The notes: a model not told the origin generated them from the sequence alone. DNA of 64,000 nt from a bacterium (GCA_040755755.1 JBFLZW010000035.1:6957-70956); one strand, 5' to 3'; positions 20,778 through 31,336 are shown, counted from the first letter of the stretch. Translations and numbers: made by a program.

Positions 20778-21932
20778 ATGGACACAGATCAGGAGCAACT
20801 TGAGCGCAAGCGGAAAATTCTGGAAAATGCCAGGCGGATCGTCGTCAAGGTGGGCAGTGCGGTTCTGGCTGAAAATGGTTTTGCCTTAAATCGCCAGGCT
20901 GTTGCCGACCTGGCCGGTGAAATTTCGGCCCTCACGCAGAATTCTCACGAGGTAGTCCTGGTTTCCTCCGGAGCCGTTCTGGCCGGGATGGAGCGGCTCG
21001 GCATGAAAACCCGGCCGCGGGTTATCCCCCACAAGCAGGCCATTGCGGCCATCGGGCAAAGCTCTCTGATGCGGGCCTACGAAGAGTGCTTTGGGGAAAA
21101 CAACCGCACCGTGGCCCAGATTCTGCTGACTACCGATGATATCAACCACCGGCAAAGGTACCTGAATGCCCGGAATACGATTTTCACCCTGTTCCGCTAT
21201 GGAGTAATCCCCATCGTCAACGAGAATGACACCGTAGTGACCAATGAGATAAAATTCGGTGACAATGACCGGTTGTCCGGTCTGGTTGCAAGCCTGATCG
21301 GTGCGGACCTGTTGATTATCCTCTCCCACGTCGAAGGGCTCTACACCAGTGATCCGACAGAGCAGCCTGCCGGCGAGCTTATTCCTTTCGTGGAGAAAGT
21401 CACCGAGAAAATCAGGGGGCTGGCCAGAGGCAAAACCTCGTTCATCGGCACCGGCGGCATGCAGACGAAAATTCTCACGGCATATGAGGCGGCCAAATCC
21501 GGCATCGCCACCTGGATAGTCAATGGCAAGTCTCCGCATATCCTTTCCCGGATTTTGCAGCACCCCGACCGGAAAATCGGAACCTTTTTCTTCCCGGAAA
21601 AAGATAAACTGGCCAGCCGAAAAATCTGGATCGGCTATGCCCTGCGGCCCAAGGGAAAAGTGGTGGTCGATGATGGAGCCCGGCATAAGCTGATCGTCGA
21701 GAAGAAGAGCCTTTTATCGAGCGGAATCGTGCAGATCGAAGGGACTTTCGGAGCTGGAGATCTGGTGCAGTGCGTGGGGCTCGATGGCCGGGAATTTGCC
21801 CGTGGGCTGGTAAATTACAACTGTGAGGAGCTGCAAACCATCAAGGGGAAAAAAACCGGGGAAATCGAAAACCTTCTCGGCTATAAGTATTACGATGAAG
21901 TGATTCACCGGGATGATCTGGTAATTCTTTAG
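20778..21932 (+). CDS. proB: Glutamate 5-kinase with PUA domain
   Basis: It phosphorylates glutamate in the first step of proline synthesis. The ATG at 20778 (AGAGGT upstream) is chosen because the earlier frame runs through the palindromic repeat; 384 residues result. The amino-acid kinase domain has RRIVVKVGSAVLAENG, VSSGAVLAGMERLG, NENDTVVTNEIKFGDND and GTGGMQTKILTA. The C-terminal PUA domain (about 290-384, starting RKIWIGYALRPKG) is the usual feedback/RNA-like module. proA follows after 92 nt. Confidence 0.96.
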   Translation: MDTDQEQLERKRKILENARRIVVKVGSAVLAENGFALNRQAVADLAGEISALTQNSHEVVLVSSGAVLAGMERLGMKTRPRVIPHKQAIAAIGQSSLMRAYEECFGENNRTVAQILLTTDDINHRQRYLNARNTIFTLFRYGVIPIVNENDTVVTNEIKFGDNDRLSGLVASLIGADLLIILSHVEGLYTSDPTEQPAGELIPFVEKVTEKIRGLARGKTSFIGTGGMQTKILTAYEAAKSGIATWIVNGKSPHILSRILQHPDRKIGTFFFPEKDKLASRKIWIGYALRPKGKVVVDDGARHKLIVEKKSLLSSGIVQIEGTFGAGDLVQCVGLDGREFARGLVNYNCEELQTIKGKKTGEIENLLGYKYYDEVIHRDDLVIL

Positions 21933-21955
21933 GAGCCATTCATGAATAACTTGAT

Positions 21956-21993
21956 GCTTTTCTCTGTGCCTCTGTGTCTCTGTGGTGTCATTT
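21956..21993. repeat. CACAGAGACACAGAG-type repeat (inverted copy)
   Basis: On the minus strand it reads CCACAGAGACACAGAGG followed by CACAGAGAAAAGCA. A nearly identical copy in the other orientation lies at 24427-24460, so the two form a widely spaced inverted pair around proA-nadD-rsfS. It lies in the proB-proA spacer. Confidence 0.7.
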
Positions 21994-22024
21994 GTCTTTT
22001 TCTTTTAATGAGGGAGGAACCATT

Positions 22025-23281
22025 ATGGACATCAAGCAGGCAGTCTTAGCCCAGGCCAGGCTGGCCAGACAGTCAGCCCGGAAGCTGGCCACGCTGTCTT
22101 CGTCGGTTAAGGATCAGGCACTGTTATTAATGGCTGCCAGGATCGAGGGGCAGATGGAGGATATTCTGAGTGCAAACCGCAAGGATGTCGAGGCGGGAGA
22201 GCAGAAAGGGCTTTCCAGAGCCATGATTGACCGGCTGACCCTGACCCCTGCACGAATTGCGGCTATGGCCAGGGGCCTGCGTGAGATCGCCGCTCAACCG
22301 GACCCGGTCGGTGCGGTTGACCGGATGTGGAAGCGGCCGAACGGGCTTGAAATCGGGCGGCTTCGGGTTCCCATCGGGGTGATTGCCATTATTTACGAGG
22401 CCCGGCCCAATGTGACCTCCGATGCGGCAGGACTCTGTCTGAAGGCTGGCAACGCGGTAATTCTGCGGGGCGGATCGGAGGCCATTCATTCCAATCTGGC
22501 CATTGGCGAAATCATCGGCCAGGCGCTCGTGCAGTCAGGTCTTCCCAAAGAAAGCGTTCAGTTGATATCGCTCACTGACCGGCAGGCTGTCCTGGAGCTT
22601 TTGACGCTCGATGATTATATCGATGTGGTCATCCCCCGCGGAGGGGAAACCCTGATCAGGACCGTTGTCGAAAACTCAACGGTTCCGGTTATCAAACACT
22701 ATAAGGGGGTATGCCATACCTATGTTGATGATCAGGCAGATCTTGCCATGGCCAGCCGGATTGTCATGAATGCCAAGGTGCAGCGACCGGGTGTGTGCAA
22801 CGCCATGGAAACCCTGCTGGTGCACAGAGATATAGCCGCCCAATTCCTGCCGCCGATGATCGCCGAGCTTCGCCAGGCGGGGGTCGAGATTCGCGGCTGT
22901 CCAAAGACAAAGCTTCTTGTTCCCGATGTGATTCCGGCTACCGAAGATGACTGGTATACCGAGTATCTGGACCTGATTCTCGCTGTCCGGGTGGTGGATG
23001 ACCTGGAGGCGGCGATCGATCACATCGCCCAGTATGGATCCATGCACTCGGATGCCATTGTTACCCGGGATTACAGCCGGGCGCGGAAGTTTTTGCACGA
23101 GGTTGATTCGGCAGCCGTTTATGTCAACGCTTCAACCCGGTTTACCGATGGTGGAGAATTCGGCCTTGGTGCCGAGATCGGTATCAGCACGCAGAAGCTC
23201 CATTCCAGGGGGCCAATGGGAGCGGAAGACCTGACCACCACCAAATACATCATCTTCGGTGACGGCCAGATTCGCGAGTAA
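22025..23281 (+). CDS. proA: Gamma-glutamyl phosphate reductase
   Basis: It reduces gamma-glutamyl phosphate to the semialdehyde in proline synthesis. The ATG at 22025 with GGGAGGA 8 nt upstream gives 418 residues, the usual length. [17 protein letters not shown] holds the catalytic Cys, [18 protein letters not shown] the NADPH-site loop, and [27 protein letters not shown] is the C-terminal family signature. It is paired with proB and followed 11 nt later by nadD. Confidence 0.97.
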   Translation: MDIKQAVLAQARLARQSARKLATLSSSVKDQALLLMAARIEGQMEDILSANRKDVEAGEQKGLSRAMIDRLTLTPARIAAMARGLREIAAQPDPVGAVDRMWKRPNGLEIGRLRVPIGVIAIIYEARPNVTSDAAGLCLKAGNAVILRGGSEAIHSNLAIGEIIGQALVQSGLPKESVQLISLTDRQAVLELLTLDDYIDVVIPRGGETLIRTVVENSTVPVIKHYKGVCHTYVDDQADLAMASRIVMNAKVQRPGVCNAMETLLVHRDIAAQFLPPMIAELRQAGVEIRGCPKTKLLVPDVIPATEDDWYTEYLDLILAVRVVDDLEAAIDHIAQYGSMHSDAIVTRDYSRARKFLHEVDSAAVYVNASTRFTDGGEFGLGAEIGISTQKLHSRGPMGAEDLTTTKYIIFGDGQIRE

Positions 23282-23292
23282 GAGGAGCGGCT

Positions 23293-23982
23293 GTGCTGAA
23301 ATTTGCCCTCTACGGGGGAACTTTTAATCCTGTGCATTATGGTCATCTGACTATTGCGGAAGAGATCCGGCAGCGGTTCCAGCTTGACCGGATATACTTC
23401 ATCCCCTCGGCTCTTCCGCCCCATAAGAGCACCGAGCGGGTTGCTTCCCCGTTTGACCGCCTGGTGATGGTGACTCTGGCTACGATATCAAACCCCGCTT
23501 TTTTTGCTTCCTCCGTAGAGATAGACCGGGGGGGGAAATCGTACTCCATTGAAACGGTGCAGCAATTTCGGCAGCAGTTTGGTCAGGAAGCGCAGATTTA
23601 CTTCCTCATGGGCCTCGATGCCTTCTGGGAAATTTCGAGCTGGAAAAATTTCGGCGACCTCCTGACATCCTGCAAACTGATCGTTACCAGCCGACCGGGC
23701 CTTGATCTGCAAGCTGCGGTGAAAAATTTACCGAAGATTCTGGTAAACCGGGATCGAGGGTTACGCTTTTCTCTCTGGGAGATGAAAGCTCCACGGGAGA
23801 TAACACCGGTGGTGGATACCGGAGAAGAGCTTTTTTTTGTTGAGGTTACCGGAATCGGTATCTCATCCACCATGGTCCGCAATCGGGCGTCTCGGGGTCA
23901 GTCTTTACGCTATCTGGTCCCTCAGGCGGTGGAGGACTATATCAGGAAACACAGCCTTTATAATTACAGCAAAGGAGAGTAA
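23293..23982 (+). CDS. nadD: Nicotinate-nucleotide adenylyltransferase
   Basis: It adenylates nicotinate mononucleotide in NAD synthesis. The start is GTG with AGAGGAG upstream; 229 residues. GGTFNPVHYGHL is the HxGH nucleotidyl-transferase motif and GISSTMVRNRASRGQSLRYLVP the C-terminal ISSTxxR motif. The position between proA and rsfS is the usual one in deltaproteobacterial genomes. Confidence 0.96.
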   Translation: MLKFALYGGTFNPVHYGHLTIAEEIRQRFQLDRIYFIPSALPPHKSTERVASPFDRLVMVTLATISNPAFFASSVEIDRGGKSYSIETVQQFRQQFGQEAQIYFLMGLDAFWEISSWKNFGDLLTSCKLIVTSRPGLDLQAAVKNLPKILVNRDRGLRFSLWEMKAPREITPVVDTGEELFFVEVTGIGISSTMVRNRASRGQSLRYLVPQAVEDYIRKHSLYNYSKGE

Positions 23983-23988
23983 CGTTAC

Positions 23989-24375
23989 ATGCACCGTCCC
24001 AGTGCTGAAGAAAAGGCATTACAGGGGAGCCGGGCGGCACTTGAAAAGAAAGCTTCAGACCTCGTGGCCTTCGATCTGCGGGGAATCTCCGACATGGCCG
24101 ATTTTTTTCTCATTTGTACCGGAACAACCGACAGGCACGTGAGGGCCATCGCCGATGCCATCGAGGAGGCTCTGTTGCAGATCGGCGTCAGAATGGACCA
24201 TCGGGAAGGGTACCTGGAGTCAACGTGGATTCTTCTGGATTATGGAGACCTGGTGGTTCACATCTTCACCGAAGAAAAAAGGCGCTACTACGATCTTGAG
24301 CGCCTGTGGGGAGATGCACCCAGACTGGACCTGTCCGTGAAGCCCCAACCTCCCTGGATGCCCAAGCTTAATTGA
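23989..24375 (+). CDS. rsfS: Ribosomal silencing factor
   Basis: RsfS (Iojap/YbeB) binds protein uL14 and blocks subunit joining in starvation. The 128-residue protein has ALEKKASDLVAFDLRGISDMADFF, GTTDRHVRAIADAIEE and GDLVVHIFTEEKRRYYDLERLWGDA, all typical. It starts 7 nt after the nadD stop. Confidence 0.96.
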   Translation: MHRPSAEEKALQGSRAALEKKASDLVAFDLRGISDMADFFLICTGTTDRHVRAIADAIEEALLQIGVRMDHREGYLESTWILLDYGDLVVHIFTEEKRRYYDLERLWGDAPRLDLSVKPQPPWMPKLN

Positions 24376-24426
24376 GGATGAGTGATCGACCGCAGGGGGA
24401 ATGATGACAAGAACCTCAAAGCAAAG

Positions 24427-24460
24427 AAACCACAGAGACACAGAGACACAGAGAAAAGCT
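24427..24460. repeat. CACAGAGACACAGAG-type repeat
   Basis: ACCACAGAGACACAGAGACA followed by CAGAGAAAAGC lies in the rsfS-rlmH spacer. It is the inverted partner of the copy at 21956-21993. Confidence 0.7.
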
Positions 24461-24514
24461 CAGGAGAGCGGTCTTTGTTCTTTTGTTCCTTGAGTGGTTA
24501 TCCTTCACCTTGGG

Positions 24515-24949
24515 ATGCGGATCAAGGTCATTTGTATTGGAAAAACCGAAGAGTCCTACCTTCGGGAGGGAATTCAGAAGTTCCTGAAAAGAATTTCTTT
24601 TTTCGTCAATGCAGAAATAATTGAATTAAGGCCGGAGAAAAACCGGGATCTTGCCGAAAAGATAAAGAAGATTTCCAAGGGGTATAAAATTCTGCTGGAT
24701 GTCGGAGGCAAGGAGCTCAGCTCGGAAGAGTTTGCAGCTCTGATCCAGGATGGAATGAATCGAGGATATCCTGAAATCGATTTCCTGGTAGGAGGGCCTT
24801 CCGGATTTCCTCTTCCGTCAGAAGCGGTGGCCGATCTGTCAATCTCTCTGTCACGCTGCACTTTCACTCATCAAATGATCCGATTACTCCTGCTCGAACA
24901 GATATACCGGGCCTTCACTATTCTGAAAGGGCATCCCTATCATAAATAA
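24515..24949 (+). CDS. rlmH: 23S rRNA (pseudouridine1915-N3)-methyltransferase
   Basis: RlmH methylates pseudouridine 1915 of 23S rRNA on the assembled ribosome. The ATG at 24515 gives the family start MRIKVICIGK and 144 residues; a frame start 21 nt earlier is possible, and the ribosome site is weak in either case. LLDVGGKELSSEEFAALI, FLVGGPSGFP and TFTHQMIRLLLLEQIYRAFTILKGHPYHK (the SPOUT knot and C-terminal signature) are clear. The usual SLS context is SISLSRCTF. Confidence 0.95.
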   Translation: MRIKVICIGKTEESYLREGIQKFLKRISFFVNAEIIELRPEKNRDLAEKIKKISKGYKILLDVGGKELSSEEFAALIQDGMNRGYPEIDFLVGGPSGFPLPSEAVADLSISLSRCTFTHQMIRLLLLEQIYRAFTILKGHPYHK

Positions 24950-24998
24950 CCTTTGCAGTAAAAAAAAACAGGCTTTCGGAAAGGGGTTAATTGAGGAT

Positions 24999-26201
24999 AT
25001 GAGTAAGGATCTTATAAAGGATTTGGCTATCACATCCAATTCCAAAATCGTTCTGATTGTCTTTGACGGGTTGGGAGGATTGCCCCGGAACGCCGGAGAA
25101 AAGACGGAGCTTGAAACAGCCTATACACCTAATCTTGACGCTCTGGCTGCCCGGTCAATCTGTGGTCTTATGGATCCCATTGCGCCGGGCATAACACCAG
25201 GCAGCGGGCCGGCCCATCTGGGGCTGTTCGGGTATGATCCGGTCCAGTATGAGATTGGCCGGGGCATTCTGTCAGCCCTTGGTGTGGACTTTGATCTTCA
25301 GCCAAGTGACGTGGCGGCACGGGCAAATTTTGCCCAGATCGATGCCCGCGGCAATGTGATTGACCGCAGGGCAGGGAGAATTTCGACTGACAAGAACCGG
25401 GAGCTGTGCGGCCTTCTCTCCCAGATCAAGGTTCCGGGAGTTGAAATTTTCATCCGGACAGAAAAAGAGCACCGGGCGGCTATCGTTTTCCGGGGCCAGG
25501 GCTTATCGGGTCGCCTGAGTGACACGGATCCGCAAAAGGTTGGCGTTCCTCCACTCAAAGTGGAACCCCTGGCCGAAGAGGCCCGCAAGACCGCTGACAT
25601 TGTTAATCAGTTTGTGGATCAGGCAAAAGAGTTGCTTTCCCGCGAGGAGCGGGCCAATATGCTTCTTTTGCGGGGTTTTGACAAATACGAGGCCCTGCCA
25701 AGCTATGCACAGCGCTACCGGCTGAATGCGGCGGCCATTGCCAACTATCCCATGTATCGGGGAGTGGCCCGGTTACTCGGCATGACCATTTTGCCCACCG
25801 GAGATACAATTCAGAGCGAATTCGAAACCCTGGCCAGTCATTTTCAGGACTTCGATTTCTTTTTCCTGCACATCAAAAAGACGGACAGCATGGGTGAGGA
25901 TGGAAATTTCGAGGGGAAGGTCAAGATCATCGAAGAGGCTGACCGATCATTTCCCACGCTGCTGAATCTGCAGCCTGATGTCGTAGTCGTGACCGGGGAT
26001 CATTCGACTCCGGCAGTGCTGAAGGCTCACAGTTGGCATCCGAATCCGGTATTGCTCTTTTCGAAGTATTGCCGGCCAGACCAGGTAAGGGCCTTTTCCG
26101 AATCCGACTGCCTGCATGGCGGCCTTGGGCGATTTGAGGCTGTACATCTCATGACCCTGATGATGGCCAATGCCCTGAAGCTGAATAAATATGGGGCCTG
26201 A
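24999..26201 (+). CDS. apgM: 2,3-bisphosphoglycerate-independent phosphoglycerate mutase, archaeal type
   Basis: It interconverts 3- and 2-phosphoglycerate in glycolysis. The 400-residue protein is the shorter ApgM type of the alkaline-phosphatase superfamily, not the roughly 510-residue GpmI. IVLIVFDGLGGLP holds the first metal Asp, TPGSGPAHLGLFGYDP the region of the phospho-acceptor, and VVTGDHSTPAVLKAHSWHP the second metal site. GAGG lies a few bases before the ATG. It stands where gpmI often stands in deltaproteobacteria and lies close to gap-pgk-tpiA. Confidence 0.93.
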   Translation: MSKDLIKDLAITSNSKIVLIVFDGLGGLPRNAGEKTELETAYTPNLDALAARSICGLMDPIAPGITPGSGPAHLGLFGYDPVQYEIGRGILSALGVDFDLQPSDVAARANFAQIDARGNVIDRRAGRISTDKNRELCGLLSQIKVPGVEIFIRTEKEHRAAIVFRGQGLSGRLSDTDPQKVGVPPLKVEPLAEEARKTADIVNQFVDQAKELLSREERANMLLLRGFDKYEALPSYAQRYRLNAAAIANYPMYRGVARLLGMTILPTGDTIQSEFETLASHFQDFDFFFLHIKKTDSMGEDGNFEGKVKIIEEADRSFPTLLNLQPDVVVVTGDHSTPAVLKAHSWHPNPVLLFSKYCRPDQVRAFSESDCLHGGLGRFEAVHLMTLMMANALKLNKYGA

Positions 26202-26218
26202 CCGGAGGGTATTCAGCA

Positions 26219-27004
26219 ATGGGGATTGCCAGCCGAGAAGAAATACTCCTTAATCCGATCAGGCTGCTGCGCGACCTTGGCCTTTCGATTCTCTTTCCGG
26301 CAACCTGCGCAATCTGCGGCTCACATCTGGGGTGGCGGAGCGAGAATCCGGTTTGTGCAACCTGCTGGGAGGAAGTGCGCCTGATTCAGCAGCCGATCTG
26401 TCCGATCTGCGGGCAGCCTTTTTCCGATGAAGCCGGCACAGATGTATCCAAAAAGACCTATTGTAACTCCTGTCAAGAGTGCTCCCCGGCATTTATCCAG
26501 GCCAGATCGATCTTCTTTTATGAAGGGGCGATCCGCCACCTGATTCATGAGTTCAAATACCAGGGAAATATACGAATCGGAAAATTCCTGGCCCGGTCGA
26601 TGGTGAGCTGCTGGGACAGCAGTGAAGCCGATATTTCCTCCGTGGACTGCATCGTCCCGGTGCCGATCGGAAGAAAAAAACTCCGGCAGCGGGAATTCAA
26701 CCAGTCCTTGATTCTGGCCAGGCAGATCGGAAAGAAGCTGAAAGTGCCGGTATATCCCTTTGGCCTGGAAAGAGTGAAGGAAGTAGCTCCCCAAATGAAA
26801 TTATCCCGACTGGAAAGAATGCGGAATATCCAAAATTCCTTCCGGGTGAGAGATGGCCGTAAGGTTTGCGGCCGGAAGGTCCTTCTGGTAGATGATGTGT
26901 TTACCACCGGAGCCACCGCCCGTGAATGCAGCCGGGTTCTCCGCTATTCCGGCGCGGAAGAGGTCCGGGTATTGACGCTGGCCAGAAGCGTTCGGACCCG
27001 GTGA
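26219..27004 (+). CDS. ComF-family phosphoribosyltransferase-like protein
   Basis: The 261-residue protein has an N-terminal zinc ribbon (CAICGSH, CATCWEE, CPICGQP and CNSCQE, about residues 24-85) and a phosphoribosyltransferase domain with PVPIGRKKLRQREFNQ and the PRPP loop VLLVDDVFTTGATARE. Homologues are ComF of Bacillus (DNA uptake) and E. coli GntX; the reaction is not established. It begins 17 nt after apgM and is probably in the same operon. Confidence 0.92.
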   Translation: MGIASREEILLNPIRLLRDLGLSILFPATCAICGSHLGWRSENPVCATCWEEVRLIQQPICPICGQPFSDEAGTDVSKKTYCNSCQECSPAFIQARSIFFYEGAIRHLIHEFKYQGNIRIGKFLARSMVSCWDSSEADISSVDCIVPVPIGRKKLRQREFNQSLILARQIGKKLKVPVYPFGLERVKEVAPQMKLSRLERMRNIQNSFRVRDGRKVCGRKVLLVDDVFTTGATARECSRVLRYSGAEEVRVLTLARSVRTR

Positions 27005-27126
27005 GCAAGCGGGAGTGAGATTGAGATATTGAATGCCTGTTTCAGGAGATAGAGGCTCCCTCATTTTCCTGCGGAAAGATGCGGGGAGCATGGGGTTTAT
27101 CTTTTCTAACCGAGAGAGGGGGATAA

Positions 27127-28137
<1,011 letters not shown>

Positions 28138-28182
28138 TCACGGGATAATAATCCTGGAATCGGAAGCAGGGGAGGGTTGGTC

Positions 28183-29376
28183 GTGAATAAATTATTCGTT
28201 GATCAAGTCAATGTCAAGAATAAGAGGGTTCTGGTCCGGACGGACTTCAATGTCCCTCTCGACAGCATGGGGGAAATCAGCGATGACACCCGGATCCGGT
28301 CGGTATTGCCGACCATAAATTATCTGCTGGACGAGGGTGCCAAGGTCATTTTGATGTCCCACATGGGAAGGCCGAAGGGGAAAAGAGACTCCAAGCTGAG
28401 CTTGTCCATTGTGGCCAGGCGGCTGCAGCGGCTGCTTCAGAAGGATGTCCTGTTCGTAAATGACTGCATCGGCAATGAAGTTAAAGCCGCTGTCCAGAGA
28501 ATGCGCAGCGGCGATGTGATCCTGCTGGAAAACCTTCGCTTCTATATTGAAGAAGAGAAGAACGATGAAAACTTTTCCCGCCAGCTCGCCGAGCACGGCG
28601 AGGTATTTGTCAACGATGCCTTTGCCACTGCCCATCGGGCGCACGCCTCCAATGTCGGGGTGACGAAATTTATCTCTCCCTGTGTCGGGGGATTCCTGAT
28701 GAAAAAGGAGATCACCTATTTTCAAAGCGCCATGGAAACTCCGATTCGTCCCCTGGCGGCCATTTTCGGCGGGGCCAAGGTTTCCGGTAAAATCGAGGCT
28801 TTGAAAAATCTGATCGATAAGGTAGATAAAATCGTTATCGGCGGCGGCATGGCCTTTACCTTTCTCAAGGCCAATGGATTCGAAGTCGGCAAATCCATGG
28901 TTGAGGAAAACATGATCGAGGTGGCTCTGGATATCATGAAGTCAGCCAAAAAACAGGGGGTAAAGCTCTACCTGCCGGTCGACGTGGTCATTGCCGAGGA
29001 GGTTGATCCCCGGGCTGTCACTAAAGTCGTACCGATTCAGGATATCCCGGCCAACTGGATGGGGCTGGATATTGGCCCGGCCACGACATCACTTTTTGCC
29101 GAAGCCCTTGAAAACGCCAAAACCATTGTCTGGAACGGGCCGATGGGAGTGTTTGAAATCGATGCTTTCAGCCGCGGCACCTTTGCCATGGTCAATACGG
29201 TAGCCAATTCCTACGCCATGACCATTGTCGGCGGCGGCGATACCGATGTCGCCGTCCACCGGGTCGGTGAATCCTATAAGATATCCTATATCTCGACCGG
29301 AGGCGGGGCATTCCTGGAATTGCTCGAAGGAAAGGAATTGCCGGGTATTGCCGCCCTGACTTCCAAGGAAGATTAG
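28183..29376 (+). CDS. pgk: Phosphoglycerate kinase
   Basis: The GTG at 28183 is chosen because GGGGAGGG ends 7 nt before it; a TTG two codons earlier overlaps this site. About 397 residues. VRTDFNVPLD, LMSHMGRPKG and LLENLRFYIEEE belong to the substrate domain, and GPMGVFEIDAF and IVGGGDTDVAVHRVG to the nucleotide domain. It lies between gap and tpiA. Confidence 0.98.
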   Translation: MNKLFVDQVNVKNKRVLVRTDFNVPLDSMGEISDDTRIRSVLPTINYLLDEGAKVILMSHMGRPKGKRDSKLSLSIVARRLQRLLQKDVLFVNDCIGNEVKAAVQRMRSGDVILLENLRFYIEEEKNDENFSRQLAEHGEVFVNDAFATAHRAHASNVGVTKFISPCVGGFLMKKEITYFQSAMETPIRPLAAIFGGAKVSGKIEALKNLIDKVDKIVIGGGMAFTFLKANGFEVGKSMVEENMIEVALDIMKSAKKQGVKLYLPVDVVIAEEVDPRAVTKVVPIQDIPANWMGLDIGPATTSLFAEALENAKTIVWNGPMGVFEIDAFSRGTFAMVNTVANSYAMTIVGGGDTDVAVHRVGESYKISYISTGGGAFLELLEGKELPGIAALTSKED

Positions 29377-29423
29377 GGGTTCCAGTTAACCGGGGCCTTC
29401 GGTTGAAGTTAAGGGGAGAACGT

Positions 29424-30200
29424 ATGCGAAAACTTATCATTGCCGGAAATTGGAAGATGTACAAAACCGTGGCCGAGTCTGTGGACCTGGTAACCAGGCT
29501 GAAAGCTTCTCTTGCGGAAGTGTCTCCCCTGGATATCGATGTCGTGGTAGCGCCGGTCTACACCTCTTTGTATGCAGTTTCCGGAGTATTGCGCGGCCAC
29601 TGGATCGGCTTGAGTGCCCAGGATGTCTTCTGGGAAAAGGAGGGTGCCTATACCGGAGAAGTTTCTCCAGCCATGCTCAAGGATTGCGGCTGCAGCTACA
29701 CCATCATCGGCCACTCGGAAAGGCGGCAGTATTTTGGCGAGACTGATGAAACCGTGAATAAAAAGCTGCACGCTTGCCTGCAGGCCGGGCTGTACCCCAT
29801 TGTCTGCGTCGGAGAAACACTCTCCGAACGCGAGCAGGGGGAAACCTTTCAGGTCGTGGACAGGCAGATCAGAAGGTGTCTTATGGAGATCAGTCCTGCT
29901 ATGATGCACAAGGTCATTATCGCCTATGAGCCGGTCTGGGCCATAGGAACGGGAAAGACAGCAACCCCTGAGCAGGCGAATGAAGTCCATGCCTTCATCC
30001 GGGACCTGGTGTTCCGGCTCTATGGCACGCAGACTGCCGATGAGCTTCGCATTCAGTACGGCGGAAGCGTCAAGCCCGCCAATACGAAGGGATTAATGGA
30101 ACAACCGGATATCGACGGCGCCCTGGTCGGCGGGGCCAGCCTGGAAGCGGATTCCTTTACCGCTATTGTCACGGGAGCCCTGGCTGCAGCCAGAGGGTGA
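29424..30200 (+). CDS. tpiA: Triosephosphate isomerase
   Basis: The ATG at 29424 (AAGGGGAG upstream) gives the family start MRKLIIAGNWKMYKT and 258 residues. GHSERRQYF has the catalytic His, AYEPVWAIGTGK the catalytic Glu and phosphate loop, and QYGGSVKPAN the second phosphate loop. It is the last gene of the glycolytic operon; a strong hairpin follows. secG, which often comes next in related genomes, is not here; transposon debris follows instead. Confidence 0.98.
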   Translation: MRKLIIAGNWKMYKTVAESVDLVTRLKASLAEVSPLDIDVVVAPVYTSLYAVSGVLRGHWIGLSAQDVFWEKEGAYTGEVSPAMLKDCGCSYTIIGHSERRQYFGETDETVNKKLHACLQAGLYPIVCVGETLSEREQGETFQVVDRQIRRCLMEISPAMMHKVIIAYEPVWAIGTGKTATPEQANEVHAFIRDLVFRLYGTQTADELRIQYGGSVKPANTKGLMEQPDIDGALVGGASLEADSFTAIVTGALAAARG

Positions 30201-30234
30201 TGAAGCTGCCTGCTGATAAGCAGCAATCTGGCGG

Positions 30235-30263
30235 GGCAGGCAGGATGCTCCTGCCTGCCTTTG
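30235..30263 (+). terminator. Hairpin terminator after tpiA
   Basis: A perfect 11-bp stem (GGCAGGCAGGA, loop TGC, TCCTGCCTGCC at 30235-30259) is followed by TTTGCCTT. The U tract is weak, so it may need other factors. Confidence 0.55.
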
Positions 30264-30421
30264 CCTTGATATCGTCTGAAGGCGTAGTTTTGCGCAGGTT
30301 ATTTTGCGTGTATAGTAAGTCCAAGTTTGATTTTTCAGGGCATATAAATTGCATGAGTTACATTAAATACTTTCTGATACTTCTTATGGCTTATAACTAC
30401 CTCTACGAATGGGACTGGACT

Positions 30422-31067
30422 ATGGATATAGCAAGCTACCAATTTCAAAGTGATGAAATCCAAATGCTCAACAGATACCGAGATGAACAACAGGACGTTT
30501 TCCTTAAGGTACGCTCTATTGCCCTGCCCATGCTCGCCCAAGGGGTTAGGTGTTGAGATCATTGCCTCTTCAATTGGCAAGTCAGTGAGAACCATTGAGA
30601 ACTGGTTTCAGCAATATAGAGTGAAAGGAATCGACAGCTTAAATTCTTTCAGCTACAAGCCCAAGCAAGCATTTCTTAATAAAGAGCAAATCGAACAGTT
30701 AACCACATGGGTAAAAAGAGAAAACCCTGCAAAGGTTAAGCAAATCAAAGCCTATATCAAAGAGCACTTTGGTGTAGACTATAGTGTTGAAGCCGTAAGG
30801 CAATCGCTCCATAAGCATGGACTGGAATTACTCCGCCCTAAACTTATCCCTGGCGATCCTCCCAGTGAGGAGGAGCAGAGAGAATTTATTGAAAAATATC
30901 ACACTATGAAGTCCTCCAGCGAATCCGGAACCGTGACCTTATTTATCGATGGCATGCATTTGATTCATCAGCTCATTGCCGGTCTTTGCTGGGGAGATCC
31001 CCTTGATCCACCAGTGATGGAAACCAATACTGGTCGCAAGAGACTGAATATCTTAGGGGCTGTCTGA
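30422..31067 (+). pseudogene. IS630-family transposase, frameshifted and truncated
   Basis: The first 40 residues (MDIASYQFQSDEIQMLNRYR... MLAQG) lie in one frame. The helix-turn-helix part then continues in another frame (LGVEIIASSIGKSVRTIENWFQQYRVKGIDSL), followed by a second winged-helix segment and the first DDE Asp region (TLFIDGMHLIHQLIAG). The shift falls at the G run AAGGGG near 30543. The frame stops at about residue 205 after the first third of the catalytic domain, and the last codons run into a GGCTGTCTGAAAAATA repeat end. It cannot make an active transposase. Confidence 0.8.
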
Positions 31068-31237
31068 AAAATACCAGGGCTTGATTGTCTAATTTTACTA
31101 ACCGGCTATAGCAAAGAGTTCCTTCTATCTTTTTTTATATTTTATATCCCACAAAATTTTCATGTCTTACACCTTATTTCGGAGCAGTCCTACTTATAAA
31201 TCACCTCAAGATACTCCCACTTATTTTTCAGACAGCC
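31058..31237. mobile_element. Small MITE-like element with 16-bp terminal inverted repeats
   Basis: GGCTGTCTGAAAAATA at 31058-31073 is mirrored exactly by TATTTTTCAGACAGCC at 31222-31237, giving a 180-bp non-coding element next to the broken transposase gene. The right part is also one arm of the larger inverted repeat (31166-31240 and 32489-32564). Confidence 0.65.
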
Positions 31238-31240
31238 TCT
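31166..31240. repeat. Left arm of a 75-bp inverted repeat
   Basis: This arm, starting CTTACACCTTATTTCGGAGC, is the reverse complement of 32489-32564 with about three differences (two substitutions and one base indel). Both arms end outward or inward in GGCTGTCTGAAAAATAAGTG, an IS-end-like motif. They bracket the barrel gene and the chain of small ORFs. Confidence 0.85.
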
Positions 31241-31336
31241 AACAGGTTGGTTTTCAGGTATGAAAGCAGAGGGAAAAAGATCGGGGGAGTTTCGTGTGTT
31301 CATGATCTCTCCTCCCCCTATCTTATTCCTGATATT

